Shown here: positions 37,352 through 46,600 of the stretch, in pieces
Numbering within the stretch: position 1 is the stretch's first letter
Layout of the letters: each line of letters begins with the position of its first letter
From: an uncultured Flavobacteriaceae bacterium
GTDB lineage: Bacteria > Bacteroidota > Bacteroidia > Flavobacteriales > Flavobacteriaceae
Direction: 5' to 3'
DNA length: 64,000 nucleotides
Assembly (NCBI GenBank): GCA_947494715.1
Contig: CANLWG010000001.1
Location: 372,001-436,000, forward strand
The notes under the pieces: generated by a model
What the model was told of the DNA's origin: nothing
The model's input: only the letters and a program-made list of their open reading frames with translations
The model's database searches: none
Made by a program: the position numbers and the translations under genes

Positions 37352-38766
37352 AGTTGGTCGGTCAATAGTGGATACACTTCTTCAACAGAAGTTATGCCCT
37401 GCTGTATCATTTGTATGGCATTGGTTTTTAAGGTCCCTATTTGCTTTTCCTTCAGGTAATCGTCAATATGCATGTGGTTGTCCTTGATGGAGACCATAAG
37501 CTCTTTGGTAATCGGAAGGATTTCGTAGACGGCCTTTCTTCCCAAATATCCGGTATGGTGACAGGTGTTGCATCCTACGGCCTTAAAATGGGTCTTTAGG
37601 TTCTTTGGAACGCTAAAGCTTTGGGGAAATAACCCTGGTTCTATACCTGATTCCATTTTACACGAATTACACAGCTTTCGGACCAAACGTTGCGCTACGC
37701 TTATATTTAGGGTACTGGCGATTAGGAAAGAAGGAACCCCCATATCTATAAGCCTTGAAATGGTACCCCAAGCGGAATTGGTATGTATGGTGGACAAAAC
37801 AAGATGCCCGGTTTGGGCTGCGCGTATGGCTATATTGGCCGTATCCACATCCCGTATCTCCCCGATCATAATAATATTTGGATCCTGCCTCAGGAATGTT
37901 TTTAGGGTTCGCATAAAATCCAGCCCAATGCTTTCTTTTAGCTGTACTTGGTTTATCCCTTCCAAGGTATATTCTATGGGGTCTTCCAAGGTCAGTATGT
38001 TCTCTTCTACCGTATTCAGTTCCTTTAGTGTAGCGTACAGGGTCGTCGTCTTTCCCGACCCGGTAGGACCTGAAATGAGGATAATACCACTGGGTTGTCG
38101 TAACCCTTCCCGGTAAACAAGCAGTTCATTTTCTGAGAACCCGAGTCCGTTCAGGTCGATGAGGGAAGCATCCTTGCTTAAAATCCGTAATACCAATTTC
38201 TCACCGTGTAGTGTGGGTAAGGTAGACACCCGGATATCAAATTCGTCAGCGCCCGCCTTGATCGTGATACGTCCGTCCTGGGGCAATCGTTTTTCGGAGA
38301 TGTCCAGGTCGGCCTTGATCTTTATTTTGTTCACAATGGTGGGATACTCCTCCAAGGTAATGTTATACTGTTCTATAAGTTTCCCGTCCAGTCGAAAACG
38401 CACTCGACATCTTTTTTCGTAGGGCTCAAAATGGATATCGCTACTTCCAATATTTTTTGCACCGGCCAAAAGCTGTTCCAAAAAATCAGTGGAGTAGTGC
38501 AGGCTATCGCTCCCTGAGGATTTACTTTGCCTATAATTGGTAGTTAATAGCTTTTGTAACTCTTCCTGTTCGCATTTTTCCAATATAATTTGGGTATCCA
38601 GAACAATTTCAAGTTCGGACATCAGTTTTTCAAGGGCCTTGTTATCGGTTTTGCAAACAAGCCCCTGGTCCGTATCCTCAATGGGTACAATACGGTAATG
38701 AAAGGCCTGTTCCGGGGAAATGCGCTGTCGCAGGACAGCATCGATATGGGGGTCGTTCAATATCAT
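37348..38766 (-). CDS. gspE: Type II-like secretion ATPase (GspE/PilB family)
   Basis: The 472-residue cytoplasmic ATPase has Walker A GPTGSGKTTTLYA, an Asp box (ILTLEDPIEYTLEGINQVQ), Walker B (IIMIGEIRDVDTA), a His box (GHLVLSTIHTNSA) and the CxxC pairs of the zinc motif (LCNSCK ... GCNTCHHTGYLGR). The start is placed at ATG 38766: the open frame continues 402 bp upstream, but that stretch lies over the prepilin-peptidase gene and has no GspE character. The chosen start gives an ATGA overlap with that gene. The protein powers pseudopilus assembly. Confidence 0.93.
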   Translation of the reverse strand: MILNDPHIDAVLRQRISPEQAFHYRIVPIEDTDQGLVCKTDNKALEKLMSELEIVLDTQIILEKCEQEELQKLLTTNYRQSKSSGSDSLHYSTDFLEQLLAGAKNIGSSDIHFEPYEKRCRVRFRLDGKLIEQYNITLEEYPTIVNKIKIKADLDISEKRLPQDGRITIKAGADEFDIRVSTLPTLHGEKLVLRILSKDASLIDLNGLGFSENELLVYREGLRQPSGIILISGPTGSGKTTTLYATLKELNTVEENILTLEDPIEYTLEGINQVQLKESIGLDFMRTLKTFLRQDPNIIMIGEIRDVDTANIAIRAAQTGHLVLSTIHTNSAWGTISRLIDMGVPSFLIASTLNISVAQRLVRKLCNSCKMESGIEPGLFPQSFSVPKNLKTHFKAVGCNTCHHTGYLGRKAVYEILPITKELMVSIKDNHMHIDDYLKEKQIGTLKTNAIQMIQQGITSVEEVYPLLTDQL

Positions 38767-39245
38767 AACAGATAGAGATTGGGGGTTTTTAGAAAGAAAC
38801 TCAAAGCCATTGTTCCGATAAGGAACAGCGACATAAATCCTGCCAATGGAACCGTTTCCATGCTTTGAACCGATTTTAGCAGAAGGAAGAGAAAAAGGGA
38901 AAACAGTAGAGATCCCACAAATAGAATGACAAAAGTAAGCGTGGGAAATCCGAGGGAAAATGCATAAAAAAACAGGATATCCCCAAGACCCAGGCTCGTA
39001 TTCAGAAATTTTTTCCGGCTGAAGAATCTCGTATATAGGAAAAGCAACCAAATGATTCCGCTTACCAAAAGCAGGTTGATAGCCGAGAACCAAAGCACCT
39101 GCTCCCATCCGGAGCTTGCAAAATGGATAAGGGTCAGGATTATGGCCATTATAGGAAAAGCCACCCATATAACCATTCTATCTTTCATATCTTGATAGGC
39201 AATGGTTCCACATATCACAACCGCTAGAATTTTTAGGAGTGTCAT
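38763..39245 (-). CDS. Prepilin peptidase, short form (A24 family)
   Basis: The 160-residue polytopic membrane protein carries the two catalytic Asp motifs of A24 aspartic peptidases: YQDMKDR near residue 19 and GLGDILFFYAFSLG near residue 87. It lacks the N-terminal cytoplasmic methylase domain of PilD, like TadV/archaeal-type enzymes. It would cut the leader of the pseudopilins in both halves of the locus. It overlaps both neighbours by a few bases. Confidence 0.85.
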   Translation of the reverse strand: MTLLKILAVVICGTIAYQDMKDRMVIWVAFPIMAIILTLIHFASSGWEQVLWFSAINLLLVSGIIWLLFLYTRFFSRKKFLNTSLGLGDILFFYAFSLGFPTLTFVILFVGSLLFSLFLFLLLKSVQSMETVPLAGFMSLFLIGTMALSFFLKTPNLYLL

Positions 39246-39658
39246 TAATCCTTTACGATTTGCTTGGGATTGCCGTTCTCATCAATTTCCCAGACATTGA
39301 GGATACCATCTCCATCAAAGTCGGTAATAGCTTCCGCTCTGGCCTTAAAAGTGGCATCACTTGCATTTATAATCTCATACCGATAATTTGCAGTTCCATT
39401 TTCCTTCACGGTTCTAGGGGCCTCAAAATCAAGCTCGTTAAAATCCATAGTAAATTTACTGTACATATAGCGATGCGTGGTCTGGGCATTGTAAATGGCC
39501 TTCAGTTGTGTCTGTGCCTCGACACTCTTTGCCTTGGAAATCAACGGCATCAAATTAGGAAGGGCCAACAGTAGCAAAATACCGATAATAGCAAGTACAA
39601 TAAGGGTTTCCTGTAGGTTTAATGCTGGAATCTTTCTTTTCAGGATAGGGTTCTTCAT
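39245..39658 (-). CDS. gspG: Major pseudopilin (GspG-like)
   Basis: The 137-residue protein has a class III signal: basic leader, then cleavage before the hydrophobic helix LNLQETLIVLAIIGILLLLA with Glu at +5. A short globular domain ends with DFDGDGILNVWEID, a DxDxDG-type calcium-binding loop as found in GspG pseudopilins. It is the first gene of the minus-strand operon and therefore probably abundant, as expected for the major subunit. The divergent promoter region (39.66-39.86 kb) is shared with the leader of the plus-strand cargo genes. Confidence 0.88.
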   Translation of the reverse strand: MKNPILKRKIPALNLQETLIVLAIIGILLLLALPNLMPLISKAKSVEAQTQLKAIYNAQTTHRYMYSKFTMDFNELDFEAPRTVKENGTANYRYEIINASDATFKARAEAITDFDGDGILNVWEIDENGNPKQIVKD

Positions 39659-39861
39659 AGGTTAAGGGGATTTAGATTCTGGTAGGATAATAACAGAAAA
39701 ATGGAGATATTATTATAAGAAAGAAAAGAAATTATGCCGATGTTAATATTATTTGTATTTCATCGAATTAATTAAAAATCATTTGATAACATAGAATAAA
39801 ATTTATTTATTTGAAGTTTAATACGTATTCTTATAGTAGGAATAGTAGTATTAAATTTTGA

Positions 39862-40080
39862 ACAGACCCAGATTAAACCTACTTGATATGAAAGCTTCCC
39901 CCGCCGGACATACCCCTGTATGTCCTACGATTTCCCTCTTTGCGGCTCCGGGCCTCCCCCGGACCGATACCTTGAACCCATGTAATGCCATATCCGGTCC
40001 AAATGAAAAGAATCTTCATCTGGACAGCACTTCCTATGATTTTCCTGCTTTGGACAACACGGCATCGGTCGCTGTGGCGG
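39862..40080 (+). repeat. Leader element copy A (duplicated upstream of tail-fibre-like modules)
   Basis: A ~210-bp segment shares strong similarity with 42386-42600. Each copy precedes the first gene of a tail-fibre-like module. Shared features are a CCTACTTGATATGAAAGCTT start, a hairpin GGACATA-CCCCTG-TATGTCC (39905-39924), and a second GC-rich hairpin TCCGGG...CCCGGA. The segment is open as an ORF from ATG 39888 (99 codons). However, a hand count of differences between the copies over ~56 codons is about 15/10/13 for codon positions 1/2/3, with no third-position excess, which fits a structured RNA or DNA element better than a protein. Confidence 0.55.
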
Positions 40081-40221
40081 GAAGATTCCGTAAACCTCGG
40101 ATTACCCATACGTGGCATACGAGACAAAAAGACTGCCGACAAGTGGATAAAAGAGTAGGCCTTGTATATCCTGGAATGGTGTGAAAAGATAAAGTATTCA
40201 AAAGCTTAAAAAACTAAAGCA

Positions 40222-41346
40222 ATGAAAAAAGTCGCAATCCTTTTAGTACTTCTAATTTGTAATCAAATATTCGCCCAGGTGAACCTTACGGATACCTCGG
40301 GATGGACCGTAGGTACGGGATCTAGTGGCGGGTTTAACGGGTATGGACCGGTCATTGAAAATGAAAGGGTGATGGGCACCGACCCTTTTGGGAATTCCAG
40401 TGTGCTCTGGATGTCAAAACCCAGTGGCGACGCGGGTCCCGATGGTGGCATATATGGGAATTTCCTGACCATAGACCCCAATGAGACCTATAGATTCAGC
40501 GTTTGGATGAAAAAGACGGGCTCCAATTCCGGCACATCCTATTTCGGACTTTTCACCGAGGACGCCTCCGGCAACGATACCACAATGCGCTTTGATGGGA
40601 CCATCAATACCAACCCCTATTTCTGGGCAGGGGACCTGCCGCAATTGGACAAATGGTACCTTCTGGTCGGATATATGCACCCCAATTCCTATTCGGGCCC
40701 AACCTTGGCGGCCGCCTATGATCCAGTTACGGAAAACGTTGTTTCCAGTATGGCAATGACCGATTACAAATTTGCCCAGGGCTCAACCATAATGATGTTG
40801 AGGTCCATACTTTTCGGGGTAAACACTGCTACGGATAGACAATACTATTGGGGACCCACCCTGTATGTAGTCAACGGCCAAGAACCTACAATTTCAGAAT
40901 TGATTAATCCTGGAGGAAGCCCCGGGAGCGGCCAAACGGTCTGGAACACCTCCGGAAACGATATCAACTATACCGCTGGCCACGTGGGTATAGGTACTTC
41001 CACAATCCCGAATGGTTATCACTTGGCCGTGGACGGAAAAGTCATTAGCGAGGAAGTAAAGGTGCTGCTCTCCGAAGATTGGGCAGATTATGTATTCGCC
41101 GAAGGTTATGACCTGCCCAAGCTGGAAGAAGTTGAAAAACACATTAAGGAAAAGGGCCATTTGATCAACATCCCTTCTGCGGCCGAGGTAAAAGCCGACG
41201 GAATAGAGCTTGGAGAGATGAACAGGTTGCTCCTAGAAAAGATAGAGGAGCTGACATTGTATATTATTGACTTGGAAAAAAAGAACAGAAGAGTATTTGA
41301 ATTAGAAGAGCGTATGGAAAACATAGAACAATTATTAAAGAAATAA
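40222..41346 (+). CDS. Exported tail-fibre-like protein with jelly-roll domain
   Basis: The 374-residue protein has a signal peptide (ILLVLLICNQIFAQ) and an N-terminal LamG/CBM-like domain (about 22-225; DPNETYRFSVWMKKTGSN, DKWYLLVGYMHPN). A single NVGIGT-like turn follows (HVGIGTST). The conserved C-terminal segment (WADYVFAEGYDLPKLEEVEK ... GHLINIPSAAEV ... GEMNRLLLEKIEELTLYII) ends in a coiled coil. This C-terminal block is common in exported Bacteroidota proteins encoded next to RHS genes and probably drives trimerisation. No enzymatic motif is seen. It is translated together with the next gene, 2 bp downstream. Confidence 0.75.
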   Translation: MKKVAILLVLLICNQIFAQVNLTDTSGWTVGTGSSGGFNGYGPVIENERVMGTDPFGNSSVLWMSKPSGDAGPDGGIYGNFLTIDPNETYRFSVWMKKTGSNSGTSYFGLFTEDASGNDTTMRFDGTINTNPYFWAGDLPQLDKWYLLVGYMHPNSYSGPTLAAAYDPVTENVVSSMAMTDYKFAQGSTIMMLRSILFGVNTATDRQYYWGPTLYVVNGQEPTISELINPGGSPGSGQTVWNTSGNDINYTAGHVGIGTSTIPNGYHLAVDGKVISEEVKVLLSEDWADYVFAEGYDLPKLEEVEKHIKEKGHLINIPSAAEVKADGIELGEMNRLLLEKIEELTLYIIDLEKKNRRVFELEERMENIEQLLKK

Positions 41347-41348
41347 TC

Positions 41349-42236
41349 ATGAAAAAAATTTTGACCATAGTGGCATTTGGTGCTACTAGTTTGGGCCTTC
41401 ACGCTCAATTTACATTCGCAAACAATCAAGCCATTACCAATAACGACATAGTTGCTCCGGTAGTTAGAGTTAGCAATGAATTGCGGGTTGCAAACACCTT
41501 TAGCGCAAATGATCCTGCCATCGGTACTTTGGACAACACGGGGTATGGTATAAACCTTCATAAAACTTCAGGTATAGGGTTCGCTTTTAACGGGCAACAT
41601 GAAGTAGTCTTTAAGCCCAATGGGGATACGGGAATAGGTACGGATGCACCTCTAGGTAAGTTACATGTTTCCACAGGAACTGCCGGTGATGCTATACTAA
41701 GACTTGAGGCCGATACGGACAACAATGATGAATTTGACAACCCCATAATTCAGATGCGTCAAGATGGTAATCAGGTTGGTGTTAACATGGGGTTTTCCAA
41801 TGAAAACTTTGGCTCTAATGTATTCGGCATAGCCACTATATGGCCCAACCTGGAAAACTGGGAGGCTTTTACAATAAACACCGAGACAGGAAATGTGGGC
41901 ATTGGTACCACAATCCCGGACGACAGGCTTACGGTAAAGGGCAGAATCCATGCCGAGGAGGTAAAGGTAGACCTTTCCGTTCCGGGACCGGACTATGTCT
42001 TCAAGGAGGGCTATGACCTTAAGTCCTTGGAAGAGGTACAGGAACATATCCAAGAACATGGACATCTGCCTAACATCCCCTCCGCCAAAGAAATGGAGGA
42101 GAAAGGGGTAGAGCTTGGGATTATGAATATGAAGTTGTTGGAGAAGATCGAGGAGTTGACGCTATATGTGATCGAGCTAAAAAAGGAAAACGAAAGACAG
42201 CAGATTGAAATCCAATCTATTAAGAGCAAAAAATAA
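41349..42236 (+). CDS. Exported tail-fibre-like protein
   Basis: The 295-residue protein has a signal peptide (ILTIVAFGATSLGLHAQ). A beta-rich middle contains the repeated G-x-GIGT turns (DTGIGTDAPLGKLHVS, GNVGIGTTIPDDRLTVKG) typical of phage-tail-fibre/adhesin repeats. The same C-terminal block as its two paralogues follows (PDYVFKEGYDLKSLEEVQEH, GHLPNIPSAKEM, MNMKLLEKIEELTLYVIEL), with a terminal coiled coil. It is probably a surface or secreted trimeric fibre. Operonic with the preceding paralogue. Confidence 0.75.
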   Translation: MKKILTIVAFGATSLGLHAQFTFANNQAITNNDIVAPVVRVSNELRVANTFSANDPAIGTLDNTGYGINLHKTSGIGFAFNGQHEVVFKPNGDTGIGTDAPLGKLHVSTGTAGDAILRLEADTDNNDEFDNPIIQMRQDGNQVGVNMGFSNENFGSNVFGIATIWPNLENWEAFTINTETGNVGIGTTIPDDRLTVKGRIHAEEVKVDLSVPGPDYVFKEGYDLKSLEEVQEHIQEHGHLPNIPSAKEMEEKGVELGIMNMKLLEKIEELTLYVIELKKENERQQIEIQSIKSKK

Positions 42237-42385
42237 CTAGGCCACAGTTTTAAGTGGTGGTGTTCAATGTGCTGCATTTCATCGAATAGTTTGGAAACGA
42301 CTTTTTATTATAGAGGAAAATCGATATATTTGAATATAAATCTTACAAAATTTGTAAATGAAATAGCGTTAAAATAAGCAAACAC

Positions 42386-42600
42386 CAAACCCAAATTTAA
42401 CCTACTTGATATGAAAGCTTCCCCCGCTGGACATGCCCTTATATGTCCTGTACCCTTCCTCTTTGCAGTCCCTGGTTTTCCCCGGACCAATACCTCGGAT
42501 TTATGTAATGCCATATTCAGTACAAATGAAAACAATTTTCATTTGGAAAGCCCTTCCGATGATTTTCCCGATTGGAATGACGAACAGTCTGTTAACATGG
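42386..42600 (+). repeat. Leader element copy B
   Basis: Second copy of the 39862-40080 element, upstream of the third tail-fibre-like gene. The first hairpin is kept (GGACATG-CCCTTA-TATGTCC, 42430-42449; the one changed base pair becomes G-U). The second hairpin is only partly kept. Differences do not concentrate at third codon positions, so the open frame from ATG 42411 to 42710 is probably not a gene. The rest of the 487-bp gap is AT-rich and shows no other feature. Confidence 0.55.
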
Positions 42601-42723
42601 CCGTTAGGAATCCTGTCAACCTCCAATCAAAGGTGTCCAACTTGTTGGGCAGAACAAAAACATTGGAAAACAAAACCAAAAACCAAAGCGATAGATTGAG
42701 AACTTTTTAAAAAGCAAATAATC

Positions 42724-43653
42724 ATGAAAAACGCACTTTTATTTCTTATAGGAATCCCTTTTATGACCCTGGCACAGACAAACACATTCCCCTCTTCGGG
42801 CAATGTAGGTATAGGAACATTAAGTCCGTCCGGAAAGCTTCAGGTACTGGGTAACGCCGGCGAGCAATCGCAAGGGCAGGTACATATCATCGGCAATGGT
42901 GAAGGAGGTCCCGGGGATGCCTATATCAGTTTTTTTGAAGGGTCTGAACCCAATTCAAAGTGGTCCGTAGGTGTAAAGGATAATGATAACGCCTTCTCCA
43001 TATCCTATGGATTGACCATGGACGCGGCACCCAAAATGGTATTCAAGGATGTCACAGGTTATGTGGGTATCGGTACGGCTAATCCTACAGGTAAACTCCA
43101 GGTCAAAGGTGGGGGAGGAGAACAACAACAGGGTCAAATTCATGTGGTTGGTAACGGTGAAACAGGTCCCGGGGATGCCTACATCAGTTTTTATGAAGGG
43201 GCTGAATCCAATTCAAAGTGGTCCGTTGGCGTAAAGGATAATGATAATGCCTTTTCCATATCACATGGGTTGACCATGGATGCTGTGCCCAGAATGGTAA
43301 TAAAGGATGACACAGGGAATATAGGGATAGGTACTGTCAATCCTGGTAATTGGAAATTGGCTGTAAAAGGCAAGATCCGGGCAGAGGAGGTCAATGTAGA
43401 GACCGGTTGGGCCGATTATGTCTTCTCCGAAGGCTATTCGCTTCCTACGCTTAAGGAAGTTGAAAAACACATAAAAGAGAAAGGACACCTCATCAATATC
43501 CCATCTGCTGCCGAAGTAAAAACTAATGGTATAGAACTAGGAGAGATGAACAAACTGCTCTTGGAGAAGATTGAGGAACAGATGTTATATATCCTCCAAC
43601 TGGAAAAAAGGATTTTGAAATTGGAAAAACAGCCCCAGAAACCCAATAAGTAG
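42724..43653 (+). CDS. Exported tail-fibre-like protein with tandem repeats
   Basis: The 309-residue protein has a signal peptide (LLFLIGIPFMTLAQ). Two near-identical 86-residue repeats (about 28-113 and 114-199) share GKLQV, GQ-HI/V-GNGE, GPGDAYISF, SKWSVGVKDNDNAFSIS and GLTMDA. A third GIGT turn and the shared C-terminal block follow (ADYVFSEGYSLPTLKEVEKH, GHLINIPSAAEV, MNKLLLEKIEEQMLYIL) with a coiled coil. It is a paralogue of the two proteins upstream but carries its own leader. Likely a trimeric fibre whose length is set by the repeats. Confidence 0.75.
   Translation: MKNALLFLIGIPFMTLAQTNTFPSSGNVGIGTLSPSGKLQVLGNAGEQSQGQVHIIGNGEGGPGDAYISFFEGSEPNSKWSVGVKDNDNAFSISYGLTMDAAPKMVFKDVTGYVGIGTANPTGKLQVKGGGGEQQQGQIHVVGNGETGPGDAYISFYEGAESNSKWSVGVKDNDNAFSISHGLTMDAVPRMVIKDDTGNIGIGTVNPGNWKLAVKGKIRAEEVNVETGWADYVFSEGYSLPTLKEVEKHIKEKGHLINIPSAAEVKTNGIELGEMNKLLLEKIEEQMLYILQLEKRILKLEKQPQKPNK
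42805..43320 (+). repeat. Tandem 258-bp repeat (two full units) within the tail-fibre gene
   Basis: Units 42805-43062 and 43063-43320 are in frame and align without gaps; a third unit begins at 43321 and diverges. The high DNA similarity suggests recent duplication and possible copy-number variation. Confidence 0.85.
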
Positions 43654-43694
43654 ACCACAACAACCCAAATCATATGTATTATAAACGATCTATC

Positions 43695-46600
43695 ATGAAA
43701 AGTATTCCCTTATTCGCGGCCCTTATGCTTGGGGTGTTTGCAGCAAATGCACAAGTAGAACACAAACGGGTAGTACCTTCCCACCCCAATGTAGCTTCAC
43801 TTTTTAAATCGGTAATAACCCCAGTTACCGAATACAGTGGTCTACCCAATGTATCCATTCCGATTTATACGGTGAATGAAGGAGAGATCTCCTTGCCCAT
43901 TTCCCTCAATTACCATACAGGAGGTATCCAGGTTACGGAGGAGTCCGGCATTGTAGGTCTGGGCTGGGCCTTAAACGCGGGTGGTGCCATAACACGGACC
44001 ATTAATGATAGAGATGATTTCGAGACCACCTATGGATGGCTCGACGCTTCGAATACCAGAAAACATCCAGATGTGCCTGTTAATGGATTGGGCCATTTCA
44101 ATCCGGATACGGATGCTTTTGTAAACGGAATAACCGATAATTCGGTGTGCAAATTTGATGTCGATGGTACCCCCACAACCTTTGATATTCCATCCGGTCC
44201 GGAGGAACTCTATGATGATCTTATGCCAGATACTTTTCACTTTAATTTCAACGGCTATTCCGGTTCCTTTTATTTCAAGAAAAATGGTTTAGGTCTGGAA
44301 GTGCATCTCACCAATAAAAAGGGAATTGATATCCAGTGGATCCAAGACGGTACCGAGGAGTATTTTAAAATTATTACCGAAGATGGATTTCAATATACAT
44401 TTAACGAAACAGCAGAAACTTCTTTTCCAAATCCCAGTATAGATTTGGACAGTTATGTTTCTACCTGGTTCCTCAAGGAAATAAAGGATACCGCAGGAAA
44501 CATCATAGAACTTGTTTATAGCAAGAAGAAAGATGACCTGACCACGACACGAAAGCTGAAACCCTTACGCTCCTTTACCCAAACCTATTCCGTACCTATT
44601 GATCAGGGAACACCGGGAAATCCAGGTTATCAAGAGGTTGCCGGTCCTGAAACGGAAATAGAGGACGTACTATTGACCGAGATCAAATTCAGGGATCGAA
44701 AAGTACGGTTCAATTATTCACCGGAACGAGTACCTGATCCAAATAATCCCCCTGATGCCAGAAAAGACGTTAATGGCCACTACCTTCAAAATCTACAGGT
44801 CATCAACGAGGATCTTACCGTAGTGTATAGTTTTGATTTCAACTACTCCTATTTTGGTACGGAAAGGTCGTATGATTATTCCGAAATATCCCTGCAAAAT
44901 GGAGATTTTGGCCAAACCATTGGCGCTTTGGACGATGGAATGCCGGACATTAACCTCCGCCTTCGATTGGATGGAATCACCAAGAACGGTATCGAAAAAC
45001 ATCATTTCGCATATCACAACGCTTTCATCGTTCCCAACAAAACATCTATGGCACAGGACTATTGGGGCTTTTATAACTATGCGGTAAACTCCCAATCCTT
45101 CATACCGCAGATACGAAATCCGGATGTCACGGCACAAAGTAGCCCATTGGTTTTTAATCAGTTCAATCCGGCCAACCGCATACCGGATAACAACTTCGCG
45201 AAATTGTTCAGTCTAAGGGAAATTACCTATCCCACGGGAGGAAGTACCGAATTCGATTACGAACTGAACACATTTATGGCCAACAGTAACCTCACGGGCA
45301 CTATAAATGCACCTACCGTTCTTGTTCAGGATTTTGTTGAGGCCAATGAGAGTACACCCAGCAGTTCCATTACCCTACGGCCCAATCCCAATGCTACCCT
45401 TAAACTTTTTTATGGGATTACCATTCGGGGCTGGAACCGTGGTAGTGATCCTACGGACCCTTTGCCCAAACCGAATATTACCACTTCCCATTTTCAGGAT
45501 AACATTGTAGTACTGCTCAAGGATTCCAATGGAAACCAGGTACATAAGCAGCATATTCCTTCCAGTATGGGCAATACGCTTTGGAGCAACTATGACCCTT
45601 GCGGATATACTAATACGGATCCCAATTGTGATGATGCCGGTTCTCCGGCGATTGCTTTTGAGTTCGAGGAATCCTGGAATTATGGCAATCCCGCATCCTA
45701 TTACAATCTTACGGATAGCGAGTATACACTGGAGGTCTATTTTGATGATATGCAAGGTCAACTGTACGGACAGACCTTGGTAAGATATGAGTTTGAAGGC
45801 GAGGTTGTTGATGATACCCGGCAGTATTCCGTGGGTGGTGGCCTACGTGTAAAATCCCTTACGGAGAAGGACAATAGTGGCGTCCAGGCCACAAAAACAA
45901 ACTATAACTACCACTACTTCACCGATGATAATGGCGTACAGGTAGAGCGGTCCTATGGTAGGATCAAGACCATGCCCAACTATTTTACGAGTCATAAGGT
46001 TTCCTATTATGTCACCGATTTTGATGATGGGGGGTATGCTCCGAATGCGCTACCGGTGATTGTAGGCTCGGCCACTTCCCATAATGCCTTTTCAAAGGAC
46101 GCCGGCAGTTATGTGGGCTATGATCAGGTTGAAGTAACCTCTGAGGGTACGGATGGGGATAACGGCAAGGCCATTAAAAAATTCTACAATGAAGAGGATA
46201 CTTTTAGGGCCTTTACCAATATCGATTATACGGACGACAACTACCAATATCCTCCGATACGGGTACCGCACAACGGGCTCCTAAAAACAGAGGAGGTCTA
46301 CAAAAAAACAGATCTGGGAGGTTATGTAAAAATACGGGAAACGGAACATGACTATGAGGTCAATGGTATAGACGCCGTGGGCTTTTCCCTGTCCGATCTG
46401 TATACCAATAACGATTATATCATTAGTGCAAGTCGTGAAATTCCCTTCTCGCACCCCAATGTGATCAATGCGCAGCTCTATAGCTGTGAGGAATTTCAAA
46501 TTCAGTTGTATCCCCATTATTCCAATTTGATCCAACAGACCGGTATAACGGAAAAGGTGTTTGATGAACAGGGAAACAATCCGGTCGTCACTACTCAGGA

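Noticed and set aside
38767-39168. 402-bp upstream extension of the GspE frame
   Set aside because: It overlaps the prepilin peptidase gene, shows no ATPase-family character, and an ATG with ATGA overlap is available at 38766.
39888-40184. Open frame of 99 codons in leader copy A (and 42411-42710 in copy B) as a small protein
   Set aside because: Differences between the copies are not concentrated at third codon positions, the C-terminal halves do not correspond, and hairpins overlap the frame. Kept as a repeat/leader element.
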